Assembly: GCA_023227835.1 (NCBI GenBank)
Contig: JALOCI010000011.1
Coordinates: 1 to 64,000, forward strand
Length of the DNA: 64,000 nucleotides
Origin: Bacteroidales bacterium
Lineage (GTDB): Bacteria; Bacteroidota; Bacteroidia; Bacteroidales; UBA932
Direction of reading: 5' to 3'
Position 1 is the first letter of the stretch. Every line of letters starts with the position of its first letter. This document shows positions 1-8,149 of the stretch, in pieces. Under the pieces are notes generated by a model. The model saw only the letters and a program-made list of their open reading frames with translations, ran no database searches and was not told the DNA's origin. A program made the position numbers and the translations under genes.

Positions 1-138
1 CACAGTTCAGAGGAGTTAATAATATTCCGTATTTCCTTTTTAGACTATCTAAAATTTATGCCTAAATATCAAATCCCCCAACTTTTGTTCGTGATCCGTG
101 ATCCCCCATAATGAGGCAATTAGAAAAATCAGTGCTAT

Positions 139-172
139 AAAAAAAAGAGCTACAAATTTTGTAGCTCTTTTT
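139..172 (-). terminator. Rho-independent terminator after tRNA-Asn
   Basis: An inverted repeat with arms AGAGCTAC (146-153) and GTAGCTCT (161-168), flanked by A and T runs, lies directly downstream of the tRNA on the minus strand. Read on that strand the stem is followed by a T run. The A/T runs on both sides mean it could work in both directions. Confidence 0.75.
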
Positions 173-173
173 G

Positions 174-247
174 CTCCTCGTCTAGGACTTGAACCTAGGA
201 CCCCCTGATTAACAGTCAGGTGCTCTAACCAACTGAGCTAACGAGGA
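174..247 (-). tRNA. tRNA-Asn (anticodon GTT)
   Basis: The reverse complement folds as a cloverleaf. The seven-base acceptor arms TCCTCGT and ACGAGGA pair, the D arm carries AGCTCAGTTGGTTAGAGC, the anticodon stem-loop is CCTGACTGTTAATCAGG with anticodon GTT, and the T arm contains GGTTCAAGTCC. The discriminator base is G at 174 and no full CCA is encoded. It has its own promoter (294-324) and a terminator (139-172), so it appears to be a single-gene transcription unit. Confidence 0.97.
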
Positions 248-293
248 ATTTTTTGTACCCGTACGAAACTCTCTATGTTCCGGATTGGGAGTG

Positions 294-324
294 CAAATGT
301 AAAAGGAATTTTATAAAAGTCCAA
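294..324 (-). promoter_or_regulatory. Promoter of tRNA-Asn (TTG-N20-TACATTTG)
   Basis: On the minus strand a TTG (324-322) is followed after 20 nt by TACATTTG (301-294). This matches the Bacteroidota housekeeping promoter pattern TTG-N19-21-TAnnTTTG. It lies about 47 nt upstream of the mature tRNA end, leaving room for a short 5' leader. Confidence 0.7.
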
Positions 325-346
325 ATCTTTAATGCAAATTTTCCAT

Positions 347-392
347 AAAAATAAGGGCGTACCGAAAACTTTCACCTGTACGCCCTTTTTGA
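347..392 (-). terminator. Terminator after the DUF2202 lipoprotein gene
   Basis: The arms AAGGGCGTA (353-361) and TACGCCCTT (379-387) form a strong stem with a 17-nt loop. On the minus strand it lies downstream of the gene ending at 431 and is followed by a T-rich stretch. The A/T runs on both flanks could make it bidirectional. Confidence 0.75.
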
Positions 393-430
393 TGCTTTTC
401 TATAAGCCTTACCTTGAGGAAAATTGCCGC

Positions 431-1312
431 TTATGCACGACCTTTACCGTTCCTGTTACCGCCGCCGTTACCGGGGAATGTTCCGTTTGAGCAACCGGTG
501 CAGGTGCCTGAAGCATTTACAGAGCCTTTCTTCTCCTGTTTCCCGTTCATCTTTTCACCGCTGTTTGCTGACTGACCGTTATTCAGATAACGATATCTTT
601 TTCCTTGTTCAAATCCGGTTGCAATAATAGCACTATACTCCTCCTGTGTCATTACCTGAGCTGAGTAGCTGCCTCCGAGAGCTGTAATCTGACGTATAGT
701 AGCTTTTAAATGATTCTCTGACCCCTTTTGAAGATTCTCTATGACAATCTTCACATTCGCATTTGTGATTAAGGCAAGATCCGCCTTATATTGAACGATG
801 TTATACTCCTCATATTGAGCCATAACCTTAAATGCTTCGAGAGCTGTCGATCCTTTCTGCAGCAATGAGTCATAGAGAGCCTGGCGGACAGGATTCTCGA
901 ATTTGCCCTTATCACCTGCTGCAGGATATGTTATTCCGTAATACTCGAGAAGCCTCTCGGTGGCTTTCATGTGGTTGCTCTCCGCCTTTGCTATGTTTTC
1001 AAAAGCTTTTAGCTTGTACATTTCGAAAAATGTACTGTAGAGGTCTCCTGCCAGTTTTTCGTCCTCTCTGACTGCATAAATATACTCGATTTCGCTTGCA
1101 GTGAGGTCTGCTGTTGAATCAAAAGGAGCACTCATTGTTGTCATGTCAAATGTTGTTGTCCCGTCACTCTTGACCTGAAGCACAGACATCTGTATGCCGG
1201 ATGTCATTATCTCTTCCACGTCTGTTGCAGGGTTTTCCTTTGTACATGATGCTGCTGCCAAAACAACAACGGCAGCTGTTGCCAATTGTCTGTAAGTTCT
1301 GTAACTTTTCAT
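431..1312 (-). CDS. DUF2202 ferritin-like lipoprotein
   Basis: This 293-residue protein has a lipoprotein signal peptide with a lipobox ending at Cys23 (AAASC), so it is probably anchored in an envelope membrane. Residues of about 70-235 resemble the DUF2202 family, a four-helix ferritin-like fold: the core has REDEKLAGDLY, AESNHMKA (an ExxH pair) and a second helix pair with GSENHLKA. The C-terminal tail is glycine/asparagine rich with a CTGC motif, outside the family core. The gene follows the TonB receptor gene by 73 bp on the same strand and ends at a strong terminator, so it may be read with the sigma/anti-sigma/receptor operon. Metal binding or oxidoreductase activity is inferred from the fold only. 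Confidence 0.85.
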   Translation of the reverse strand: MKSYRTYRQLATAAVVVLAAASCTKENPATDVEEIMTSGIQMSVLQVKSDGTTTFDMTTMSAPFDSTADLTASEIEYIYAVREDEKLAGDLYSTFFEMYKLKAFENIAKAESNHMKATERLLEYYGITYPAAGDKGKFENPVRQALYDSLLQKGSTALEAFKVMAQYEEYNIVQYKADLALITNANVKIVIENLQKGSENHLKATIRQITALGGSYSAQVMTQEEYSAIIATGFEQGKRYRYLNNGQSANSGEKMNGKQEKKGSVNASGTCTGCSNGTFPGNGGGNRNGKGRA

Positions 1313-1385
1313 ATTGATGAATTTTTAGGGTTAATAATCCTTCTTTGCTATTATACCGCAAAGTAAAAGGAATACCCTACCGGAA

Positions 1386-3824
1386 TCAGAAATGCATCTC
1401 AATGTACAGGGTGGGGGTGAATGGGATTGATTCGGCATAGAGATTCAATGTAGATGTCCCGCCGCCTGCAGAACCTCTCTGAGAGAGAGGCAGTATCTCC
1501 AGTGTCTTCTTGTTGTCTGTATTGAGAACATTTAGAATTGAGAGCCCGGTTCTTATATCGGTTTTCCCGATATTGAACGCGTATGTTACTGAAAGATCCA
1601 TACGGTTGTACTCATCTGCCCCGAATGATGAGTATCTTCCTGTACCGAATGCATTAAGGTAGCCCTTGCCGTAAACATACGCCCCGCTTATCCGGAAAGG
1701 ATTAAGGTCAAGCACTCCACCGGCTTTTGCTTCAAGGGGGTTGTATGAGTATTCTCTGGAGTCGGAATATGTTTCTGTGGCAGATGCTGCAGTAGTGGAT
1801 AGAAAGATTTGATTGCCGCCTTTTTCCCATTTGAGGAACAGATCAACACCTGATATCTCTGCATTCCCGGTCTTTATCGAGGAATTATTGTTGCTGTATA
1901 TAATCTGGGCTATACCTCCGTTTTTACGGTTAAATCCGTCAATCGTAACGCTGAAATGCTTTGTGTTCCAGGATGCTCCGATGATTGTGTGGTAAGCTTT
2001 GAGTATAGGGTAACCTTTATTGCCGAGCAATGCCCATATTAAGGTTGGCGCCACCTCTTCGTATATTACCGGTACTTTGCCGAGAAATTGATTGTAGATT
2101 CCCCATGAACCGGATAAAGAGATGTTGTTACCTATATCGAGAATTGCGGATACCCTCGGTTGAAAAAAAAGTTTTTCTTTGTAAAGGTCTCCTCTGAGGC
2201 CCAGGGTCATTGAAAACCTCCTGAGAGATATCTGTTTGTTTATATAAAGCGCCTCTTTTATTTGCTCCTGCAGAAGTCCGTTTGTGGATGTCCTGATTCC
2301 GGAAATCTCGGCAGCAGCTTCGAGGGACCCACCTATGAAGGTACGCATACTGTGTGAAATTTTTATTTCACCTTCTGCAACTGAGTTGTTGTCCTCCAGC
2401 GAAAAATATGAACCTCCGGGGATTCTGACAATTTTGTCACCCTCTTTGTCAAGTGACGAGAAGTTTGTGGAAAATCTTGTTAAGGCACCGCTTTTGTGTT
2501 TAAGGTCAAACAGGGCTGAACCAGCGAACTGTGTGTTGTTTTCGTTTGCATCCAATTCACTTTCATTGTCGGCCAGAGAATAGGAGAACCTGTCGGATGC
2601 CCCGTAAATTGAGATAGTTGCAGAAAGGCTTCTGCCTGACTCTCCGGAGTATCTTATGTTGGCATCCCTGAAGCTGTAGTCGGGTGTTATATATACCTCT
2701 CTCTTGTTGTTCCCCTGAGAACTGTGTCCGTTACTGTTCACAGCAGAACTCACTCTCTTGCCGTAGGGGTTGAGAAGCTCATTGTCATAAAGCCCGTAGT
2801 ATGTCTGCCTGTATGAGGCTGAAAGTGCGGATTTGCCGCTAATAGGGACTGATCCGTATATGTTGGCGGTAAGATTGTTGATGTTGGTTTTCAGCTCGGC
2901 TCTCTCTCTGTTGCCCCCTCTGCCTGTAATCTGTGCAACGGCTCCTGTCTGGTTTCCGAATTCCGGGCCATAACCACCTTTCAAAACTCTGATCTCTTTT
3001 ACCATAAAAGGATTTACAGAACTGATCTGCTCATTGTAGCCGTTCATGCTGAAAAGCCTGCTTCCGTCAAAAATGACGGCACTCTCGCCGGCCTTGCTAC
3101 CCCATACGGAAAAGCCAGAAGGTTCGCCTGCCGCTCTTACTCCCGGCATCAGTCTGAGCAGATTGAAAACAGAGTTGTCACCATTGCCGGGAAGATATTT
3201 AGCAATAGAGTGGTTTATTCTTATGACTCCTGACTTTTCTCCGGGCTTAAGGGCATTTCCTGTCTCGAACTCTTTGATTAATATCTCTTTAAGCAATATG
3301 TTCTTCTCGGTTAAGTATATAATCTGCCCCTGATTTGAATTGATGGCCGTGTCAAGAGAGTAATAGCCCAGGTAGCTGAATTGAATTTTTGCCTCTTCAT
3401 GCGTGGCTGAGATTACAAAATTCCCGTTCATATCGGATATATATCTCCTTCCTTCACATATAATTGAAGTGAAAGGCAGCGTCTCTTTGCTTTTCCTATC
3501 TTTTACCTGACCTGATATGTTGTAATTTCCGGATAGAGGTGAGATAACCAGAACTTTGTCAATCACACTGATTTTGTATGGAATCCCTTGTAAAAAATAT
3601 CTGACGGCACACTCTCCGTCCGTAAATGTCGAATCCACTGAAACCCTGTATCTGTCCAGCTCTTTTTTATTGAACGAAATGGCGAGATCCGACTGTTCCA
3701 TGATATATGTAAGAGCCTCTCCGACTGTCCGGCCGGAGGCAGGGACATGTATTCCCTGCGCATGCAGGTTGATGCATGTGCTGAGAAAGATTAAAGATAT
3801 TAATAAGCTCCTTTTTATTGTCAA
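1386..3824 (-). CDS. TonB-dependent receptor with STN and carboxypeptidase-like N-domains
   Basis: This 812-residue outer-membrane protein has, in order, a signal peptide (about 1-22), an STN secretin/TonB short N-terminal domain (about 30-95) as in receptors that signal to FecR, a carboxypeptidase-D regulatory-like beta domain (about 100-175), a plug domain (about 200-305, with VFNLLRLMPGVR and IRVLKGGYGPEFGNQTGAV) and a beta-barrel ending in an aromatic residue (YIEMHF). The STN domain plus the upstream FecR and ECF sigma genes indicate cell-surface signalling. The substrate is unknown, and no SusD partner is present. The only plausible start is TTG at 3824, four bases after the fecR stop; an in-frame stop lies just upstream and no ATG is available, suggesting translational coupling. 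Confidence 0.9.
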   Translation of the reverse strand: MTIKRSLLISLIFLSTCINLHAQGIHVPASGRTVGEALTYIMEQSDLAISFNKKELDRYRVSVDSTFTDGECAVRYFLQGIPYKISVIDKVLVISPLSGNYNISGQVKDRKSKETLPFTSIICEGRRYISDMNGNFVISATHEEAKIQFSYLGYYSLDTAINSNQGQIIYLTEKNILLKEILIKEFETGNALKPGEKSGVIRINHSIAKYLPGNGDNSVFNLLRLMPGVRAAGEPSGFSVWGSKAGESAVIFDGSRLFSMNGYNEQISSVNPFMVKEIRVLKGGYGPEFGNQTGAVAQITGRGGNRERAELKTNINNLTANIYGSVPISGKSALSASYRQTYYGLYDNELLNPYGKRVSSAVNSNGHSSQGNNKREVYITPDYSFRDANIRYSGESGRSLSATISIYGASDRFSYSLADNESELDANENNTQFAGSALFDLKHKSGALTRFSTNFSSLDKEGDKIVRIPGGSYFSLEDNNSVAEGEIKISHSMRTFIGGSLEAAAEISGIRTSTNGLLQEQIKEALYINKQISLRRFSMTLGLRGDLYKEKLFFQPRVSAILDIGNNISLSGSWGIYNQFLGKVPVIYEEVAPTLIWALLGNKGYPILKAYHTIIGASWNTKHFSVTIDGFNRKNGGIAQIIYSNNNSSIKTGNAEISGVDLFLKWEKGGNQIFLSTTAASATETYSDSREYSYNPLEAKAGGVLDLNPFRISGAYVYGKGYLNAFGTGRYSSFGADEYNRMDLSVTYAFNIGKTDIRTGLSILNVLNTDNKKTLEILPLSQRGSAGGGTSTLNLYAESIPFTPTLYIEMHF

Positions 3825-3828
3825 ATCT

Positions 3829-4662
3829 CTATTTTATTATCTTGTATCCACTTTCCCCCTTTACAATTTTCAAAGAGAAAGGAAGGGTTACTATCTCGAG
3901 GACCTTTTCAACCGGGAGATCTTTAGAGAATTTTCCGGTGTAAAGATACCCTTCTGTAGAGTTATATGCTATATCAATATTATATTGTCTGGAAATCTCT
4001 TCTAAAACCTGGTTCAAAGGAGCCTCTGTGAATACAAAGCGGTATTCCATCCATGAGGTCTTCTCTTCATTGGTTTTTCCAGAGATTCTTTCCATTTTTT
4101 CATTTGAGCTGAATGAGACACCCTCACCTCCTTCAATAATTACCTTTTCTTTGGTGGTGTTATCCAGGGGTGATATGACAGAAACCTTTCCTGTCATGCA
4201 TGAAACCTCGAATATCCCGTCGCGTGATTTTACATTGAACTTTGTGCCAAGAACAGTGACTGAGCCGTTATTACTTTTGACAGTGAATTTTGATCCCTTC
4301 TCAACGCTGAAATGCACCTCTCCATCCATCTTTACATGTCTGTTAAAAAGCCATAACAGAGGTTTGTAGGTTATTTCACTCAGGGCATTCAGGCTTGCAA
4401 CAGAGCCGTCAGGTAGTTCATAAGTGACATGCTCTCCTCTTTTGGCAACGATATTCCTTGTATATGCCAATGGTACTAGTAAAAGAAGAATTACTGCAGC
4501 AACAGCTGCATAGTAGAATCCTCTTCTTGTAAAGGCTACTCTGCTGGCAGAGATTGCTCTTTCGGGATCCGAGGCTGTCATCTTTTCAAAATGATCATTC
4601 CAGATCTCCTCTTTAGTCTTATCCCATTTTGGTTCTATCCTTATGTTATCTTTCATGGTCAT
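3829..4662 (-). CDS. FecR-family anti-sigma factor
   Basis: This 277-residue inner-membrane protein has a short cytoplasmic part, one transmembrane segment at about residues 50-68 (AAVAAVILLLLVPLAY), a FecR domain (about 75-180, with YELPDGSVASLNALSEITY) and a C-terminal DUF4974 domain (about 205-277, VFTEAPLNQVLEEISRQYN) that normally contacts the receptor's STN domain. By family knowledge it holds the adjacent ECF sigma factor and releases it when the TonB receptor is loaded. It sits 6 bp after the sigma gene and 4 bp before the receptor gene. Two nearby ATGs (4662 and 4656) could start it. Confidence 0.92.
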   Translation of the reverse strand: MTMKDNIRIEPKWDKTKEEIWNDHFEKMTASDPERAISASRVAFTRRGFYYAAVAAVILLLLVPLAYTRNIVAKRGEHVTYELPDGSVASLNALSEITYKPLLWLFNRHVKMDGEVHFSVEKGSKFTVKSNNGSVTVLGTKFNVKSRDGIFEVSCMTGKVSVISPLDNTTKEKVIIEGGEGVSFSSNEKMERISGKTNEEKTSWMEYRFVFTEAPLNQVLEEISRQYNIDIAYNSTEGYLYTGKFSKDLPVEKVLEIVTLPFSLKIVKGESGYKIIK

Positions 4663-4668
4663 ATTAGT

Positions 4669-5148
4669 TCAAATTAACTCTTTTCTCAGATAGCCCAGAG
4701 CTTGTGACATTCTTTTCTCTACTGCCTTGACACTAATATTCAGTCTCTCGGCTATTTCATGGTATTTAAGTTCTTCGTTACGGCTCATCAAAAATGTGAT
4801 TCTTTGTTGTTCCCCCATTCTTGTAAGAGCATCAGAGTATTTTTTTGCCAGTTCTTTATATTCCAAACTATTGTCATTATGCTCGTTGTTGGTAAAAATC
4901 ATTGAATTTGTGTAGTCCAACTCTGTTTTTCTTCGTCTGAACTTGCTTACAATCATGTCAGAGGCCATTTTGTAAAGCAGTGCCTTGTCTTTGTCGGGAT
5001 CAAGATCCATCCCCTTTTCCCAGATTCTGGCAAACAGGTCCTGTGCCACGTCAGAAGCCAGTTCTGTATCTGTGCATCTGTAGTAGAGGTAACGTCTTAT
5101 TGCGTCAAAGTGTTTGTCAAAAAGCCTTCTGAAATTTTCCTTATCCAA
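4669..5148 (-). CDS. ECF RNA polymerase sigma factor (FecI-like)
   Basis: This 159-residue protein has sigma region 2 (about 10-70, RRYLYYRCTDTELASDVAQDLF) and region 4 (about 105-155, with the helix-turn-helix HEIAERLNISVKAVEKRM). It is the first gene of the sigma/FecR/TonB-receptor operon and presumably directs transcription of its own cassette when the receptor signals. No ATG is available at the N-terminus. TTG at 5148 gives a normal-length ECF N-terminus (MDKENFRRLFDKHF) and lies about 47 nt downstream of a TAAATTTG promoter element. The TTG start would keep expression low, which fits a sigma factor. Confidence 0.9.
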   Translation of the reverse strand: MDKENFRRLFDKHFDAIRRYLYYRCTDTELASDVAQDLFARIWEKGMDLDPDKDKALLYKMASDMIVSKFRRRKTELDYTNSMIFTNNEHNDNSLEYKELAKKYSDALTRMGEQQRITFLMSRNEELKYHEIAERLNISVKAVEKRMSQALGYLRKELI

Positions 5149-5194
5149 ATCCTCTCTTTTCCTTTTTACCGTTTCTGATTTGTTTTACCCTACC

Positions 5195-5202
5195 CAAATT
5201 TA
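5195..5202 (-). promoter_or_regulatory. -7 element for the ECF sigma operon
   Basis: TAAATTTG on the minus strand matches TAnnTTTG and would start transcription about 40 nt before the sigma-factor start at 5148. No clear TTG element lies at the usual distance upstream. It is divergent from the promoter at 5234. Confidence 0.45.
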
Positions 5203-5233
5203 ATAAAAAGAGCTTTTAAATGAATAGATTTTA

Positions 5234-5241
5234 TAACTTTG
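5234..5241 (+). promoter_or_regulatory. -7 element for the HU-CCDC81 gene
   Basis: TAACTTTG matches TAnnTTTG and lies 23 nt before the ATG at 5265. No clear TTG element is visible upstream. With the element at 5195 it forms a compact divergent promoter region. Confidence 0.5.
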
Positions 5242-5264
5242 CGTATATAAGCTAAAACCTATAT

Positions 5265-6008
5265 ATGGATCTTCAAACCCTTTCCAGGCTTCTAAAGGAT
5301 TTAATAACAGTTAATGACCGGGTGTCACTCCCCGGACTGGGAGGTTTTGTAACAGAGCTTGCTCCGTCAGTTTTTTCAGATAAGGCAATGGTAATAAATC
5401 CGCCTTTCAGAAGGGTCCTTTTCAAATCAAGCGAGACGTGGAATGATGAGCTTCTGGAAAATCTGTATGCAGATGAGAACAACCTGTCAATTGATGATGC
5501 CCGTAAAGAGCTGACCTTATTTCTGAAAGAGTTCAGAAATGACCTTAACAAGCAGAAAAGTGTTGTCATGCCCGGTTTCGGCATAATGCGGGCCACAGAC
5601 CAGCTTGACTATTTCTTTGTCGCTGAGAAAGATCTTTTTATCTATACGGACTCATACGGACTTGAACCTCTGAATATAAAAATACTACCGAAAAAGGGTA
5701 CTGTTGAGGTGCTTTCGGGGAAAAGGGTATCATTGCCATCTCAACCTGTAGCCAGGCCATATAACCAAAGCAAGCCGGCAAATGATTCAGTGGTAAAACC
5801 GGCTCCGGCGCCAAAAGTAAAACCTGTCAAGAGTGAAAAAAAGAAGAAGACAAACATCTGGTCTGTTATGCTTGTCTTCCTGCTTCTTATAATAATAGTC
5901 GTTGCTCTTATGGTTGTGTTCAAGGATGAAGCCCGTCCGATCTGGGAGTGGTTACTCTATTCTCAGGAGGAACGTGAACTCCTCAGACAGATGGGGCAGG
6001 GGATTTAA
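5265..6008 (+). CDS. HU-CCDC81-domain membrane protein
   Basis: This 247-residue protein begins with a bacterial HU-like domain of the CCDC81 type (about 1-60, with VSLPGLGGFVTE and FRRVLFKSS). A second similar domain follows (about 65-150, KQKSVVMPGFGIM). Then come a proline/lysine linker (about 160-195), one transmembrane helix (about 198-220, VMLVFLLLIIIVVALMVVF) and a short tail. The family is common in Bacteroidota, often with a C-terminal SPOR domain for septal peptidoglycan; here no SPOR domain is evident after the helix. The cytoplasmic HU-like part could contact DNA or a protein polymer; the role is not established. Confidence 0.85.
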   Translation: MDLQTLSRLLKDLITVNDRVSLPGLGGFVTELAPSVFSDKAMVINPPFRRVLFKSSETWNDELLENLYADENNLSIDDARKELTLFLKEFRNDLNKQKSVVMPGFGIMRATDQLDYFFVAEKDLFIYTDSYGLEPLNIKILPKKGTVEVLSGKRVSLPSQPVARPYNQSKPANDSVVKPAPAPKVKPVKSEKKKKTNIWSVMLVFLLLIIIVVALMVVFKDEARPIWEWLLYSQEERELLRQMGQGI

Positions 6009-6024
6009 CCCCTGGTGGGGGTTA
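6006..6024. terminator. Short hairpin between convergent genes
   Basis: The arms TAACCCC (6006-6012) and GGGGTTA (6018-6024) flank a five-base loop and overlap the stop regions of the HU-CCDC81 gene and metG. There is no T run, so factor-independent termination is uncertain. Confidence 0.3.
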
Positions 6025-8082
6025 TCCGACCATGCTGCCGTTTGACAACGGTTCCTCCGGTGTCACAATCCGCATATTTCCGTTCTCCTCTTTAGCCATC
6101 AGAATCATGCCTTTTGACTCGATTCCCTTAATCTTTCTCGGAGCAAGGTTTGCCAGAATGCATATCCTCTTGCCTATCATCACTTCAGGTGTGTAGTATT
6201 CTGCAATACCCGAGACTATGGTGCGCACGTCGATTCCCGTGTCAATTGTGAGCTTGAGAAGTTTGTCTGTCTTCGGAACTCTTTCGGCTTCAAGGACTGT
6301 TGCTGTTCTGATATCCATCTTCATGAAGTCGTCGAATGTACACTCCTCTTTCTGAGGTGTTATTGCCGGAGCCTGTTTTGTGCTCTCTGCAAGTTGTTCA
6401 TTGGCTGTCTTTGTCGCTTCAAGTTTGGCTATCTGTGCAGCTATTGCATCGTCTTCAATCTTATCGAACAGAAGAGTCGCCTCATTTAATTTGTGGCCAG
6501 GGACGAGTATTGAATCAGATCCGAAATCTTCCCAGTTACGAGCCTTCATATTGAGTATCTGAGAGAGTTTCTTTGTAGAGTGAGGCATAAACGGTTCAAA
6601 GGCAATAGTGAGGTTTGCACATATCTGAAGTGATATATTCAGGATTGTGGCAACTCTCTCCATATCTGTCTTGGCAACTTTCCACGGCTCTGTGTCTGCA
6701 AGGTATTTGTTTCCCAATCTTGCAAGATTCATTGCCTCTTTGAGTGCCTCTCTGAATTTAAAGTTTTCGAGACTATCCTCTATGTTTTTTCTTATAACGG
6801 GAATCTCGGCAAGAACCTCCTCATCGTATGGAGTTGTATTCATCGTTGCCGGAACCTCACCTTCGAAATACTTGTGAGTCAGGACAACCGCCCTGTTGAC
6901 AAAGTTTCCGAAAATTGCAACCAGTTCACTGTTGTTTCTTGTCTGGAAGTCTTTCCAAGTGAAGTCATTGTCTTTTGTCTCAGGGGCATTTGCACATAAG
7001 ACATAACGAAGGACATCCTCTTTGCCAGGGAACTCCTCGAGGTATTCATGGAGCCATACTGCCCAGTTACGGGATGTGGATATCTTGTTGCCCTCAAGGT
7101 TGAGGAACTCGTTTGCAGGGACATTTTCCGGCAGAATGTAGCCGTCTCCGTATGCCTTTAGCATCGAAGGAAAAACAATACAGTGGAATACAATATTATC
7201 CTTCCCTATAAAGTGTACCATTTTTGTATCTTCGCTTTTCCACCACTTCTCCCACTCGTCAGGCATAAGTTCTATTGTATTGGATATATAACCGATAGGG
7301 GCATCGAACCAGACATAAAGGACTTTACCTTCGCCTCCATCGACCGGAACAGGAACACCCCAGTCAAGGTCACGGCTGACAGCTCTTGGCTGAAGTCCCC
7401 CGTCAAGCCAGGATTTGCATTGTCCGTAAACATTGCTCTTCCACTCTTTGTGCCCGTCGAGTATCCACTCTTTGAGCCATGGCTCATATTTGTCAAGTGG
7501 AAGATACCAGTGTTTTGTAGATTTCATCACAGGAGGGTTGCCGCTGAGTGCAGATCTTGGATTTATAAGCTCGGTAGGGCTTAACGTGCTTCCGCATTTT
7601 TCGCACTGGTCTCCGTAAGCATTCTCTGCACCGCATTTCGGGCAGATACCTACTATATATCTGTCTGCAAGAAACTGGCCTGCCTCTTCGTCATAGAACT
7701 GCTCACTCTCTTTCTCTATAAATTTGCCTTCATCGTGCAGTTTCTTGAAAAAATCGGCTGCGGTTTTGTGATGTATTTTAGAACTGGTGCGTGAATATAT
7801 GTCAAAGCTGATTCCCAACCCCTCAAAGGATCTCTTTATGATATCGTGATACTTGTCAACTACCTCCTGAGGTGTGATGCCCTGTTGTTTTGCCTTGATA
7901 GTGATTGGGACACCGTGCTCATCAGAACCGCATATGAACCTTACATCCTCGCCGCGCATTCGAAGATACCTGGCATATATGTCTGCAGGGACATAGACTC
8001 CTGCAAGATGACCGATGTGTACTGCTCCGTTTGCATAGGGAAGTGCAGCTGTAATTAGGTGTCTTTTGTAGTTCTTTTCCAT
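6022..8082 (-). CDS. metG: Methionyl-tRNA synthetase with C-terminal tRNA-binding domain
   Basis: This 686-residue class I synthetase charges tRNA-Met. The Rossmann fold carries the HIGH signature at residues 22-25 (PYANGAVHIGH). The zinc knuckle has CPKC and CEKC (about 146-163). The KMSKS loop appears as NKISTSRN, a variant found in this family. The anticodon-binding helices follow, and a Trbp111/EMAP-like tRNA-binding domain fills the last ~100 residues (FMKMDIRTATVLEAERVPK). The length is that of the two-domain bacterial form. It follows dnaG by 67 bp and has its own TATCTTTG promoter element. Confidence 0.97.
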   Translation of the reverse strand: MEKNYKRHLITAALPYANGAVHIGHLAGVYVPADIYARYLRMRGEDVRFICGSDEHGVPITIKAKQQGITPQEVVDKYHDIIKRSFEGLGISFDIYSRTSSKIHHKTAADFFKKLHDEGKFIEKESEQFYDEEAGQFLADRYIVGICPKCGAENAYGDQCEKCGSTLSPTELINPRSALSGNPPVMKSTKHWYLPLDKYEPWLKEWILDGHKEWKSNVYGQCKSWLDGGLQPRAVSRDLDWGVPVPVDGGEGKVLYVWFDAPIGYISNTIELMPDEWEKWWKSEDTKMVHFIGKDNIVFHCIVFPSMLKAYGDGYILPENVPANEFLNLEGNKISTSRNWAVWLHEYLEEFPGKEDVLRYVLCANAPETKDNDFTWKDFQTRNNSELVAIFGNFVNRAVVLTHKYFEGEVPATMNTTPYDEEVLAEIPVIRKNIEDSLENFKFREALKEAMNLARLGNKYLADTEPWKVAKTDMERVATILNISLQICANLTIAFEPFMPHSTKKLSQILNMKARNWEDFGSDSILVPGHKLNEATLLFDKIEDDAIAAQIAKLEATKTANEQLAESTKQAPAITPQKEECTFDDFMKMDIRTATVLEAERVPKTDKLLKLTIDTGIDVRTIVSGIAEYYTPEVMIGKRICILANLAPRKIKGIESKGMILMAKEENGNMRIVTPEEPLSNGSMVG

Positions 8083-8116
8083 TTTGGTAAAATTTTAACT
8101 GCTTTTTAATGGGTGG

Positions 8117-8124
8117 CAAAGATA
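8117..8124 (-). promoter_or_regulatory. -7 element for metG
   Basis: TATCTTTG on the minus strand, 34 nt before the metG start, in the gap after dnaG. It matches TAnnTTTG, so metG can probably be transcribed apart from the upstream recA-trpS-dnaG genes. Confidence 0.5.
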
Positions 8125-8149
8125 GAGATAAAATTTCAGGTAGAATAAT

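Noticed and set aside
3..65. Open frame from the window edge to a TAA at 63-65, about 20 residues
   Set aside because: Too short to recognise and not supported by any motif. Positions 1-138 otherwise show nothing I can assign.
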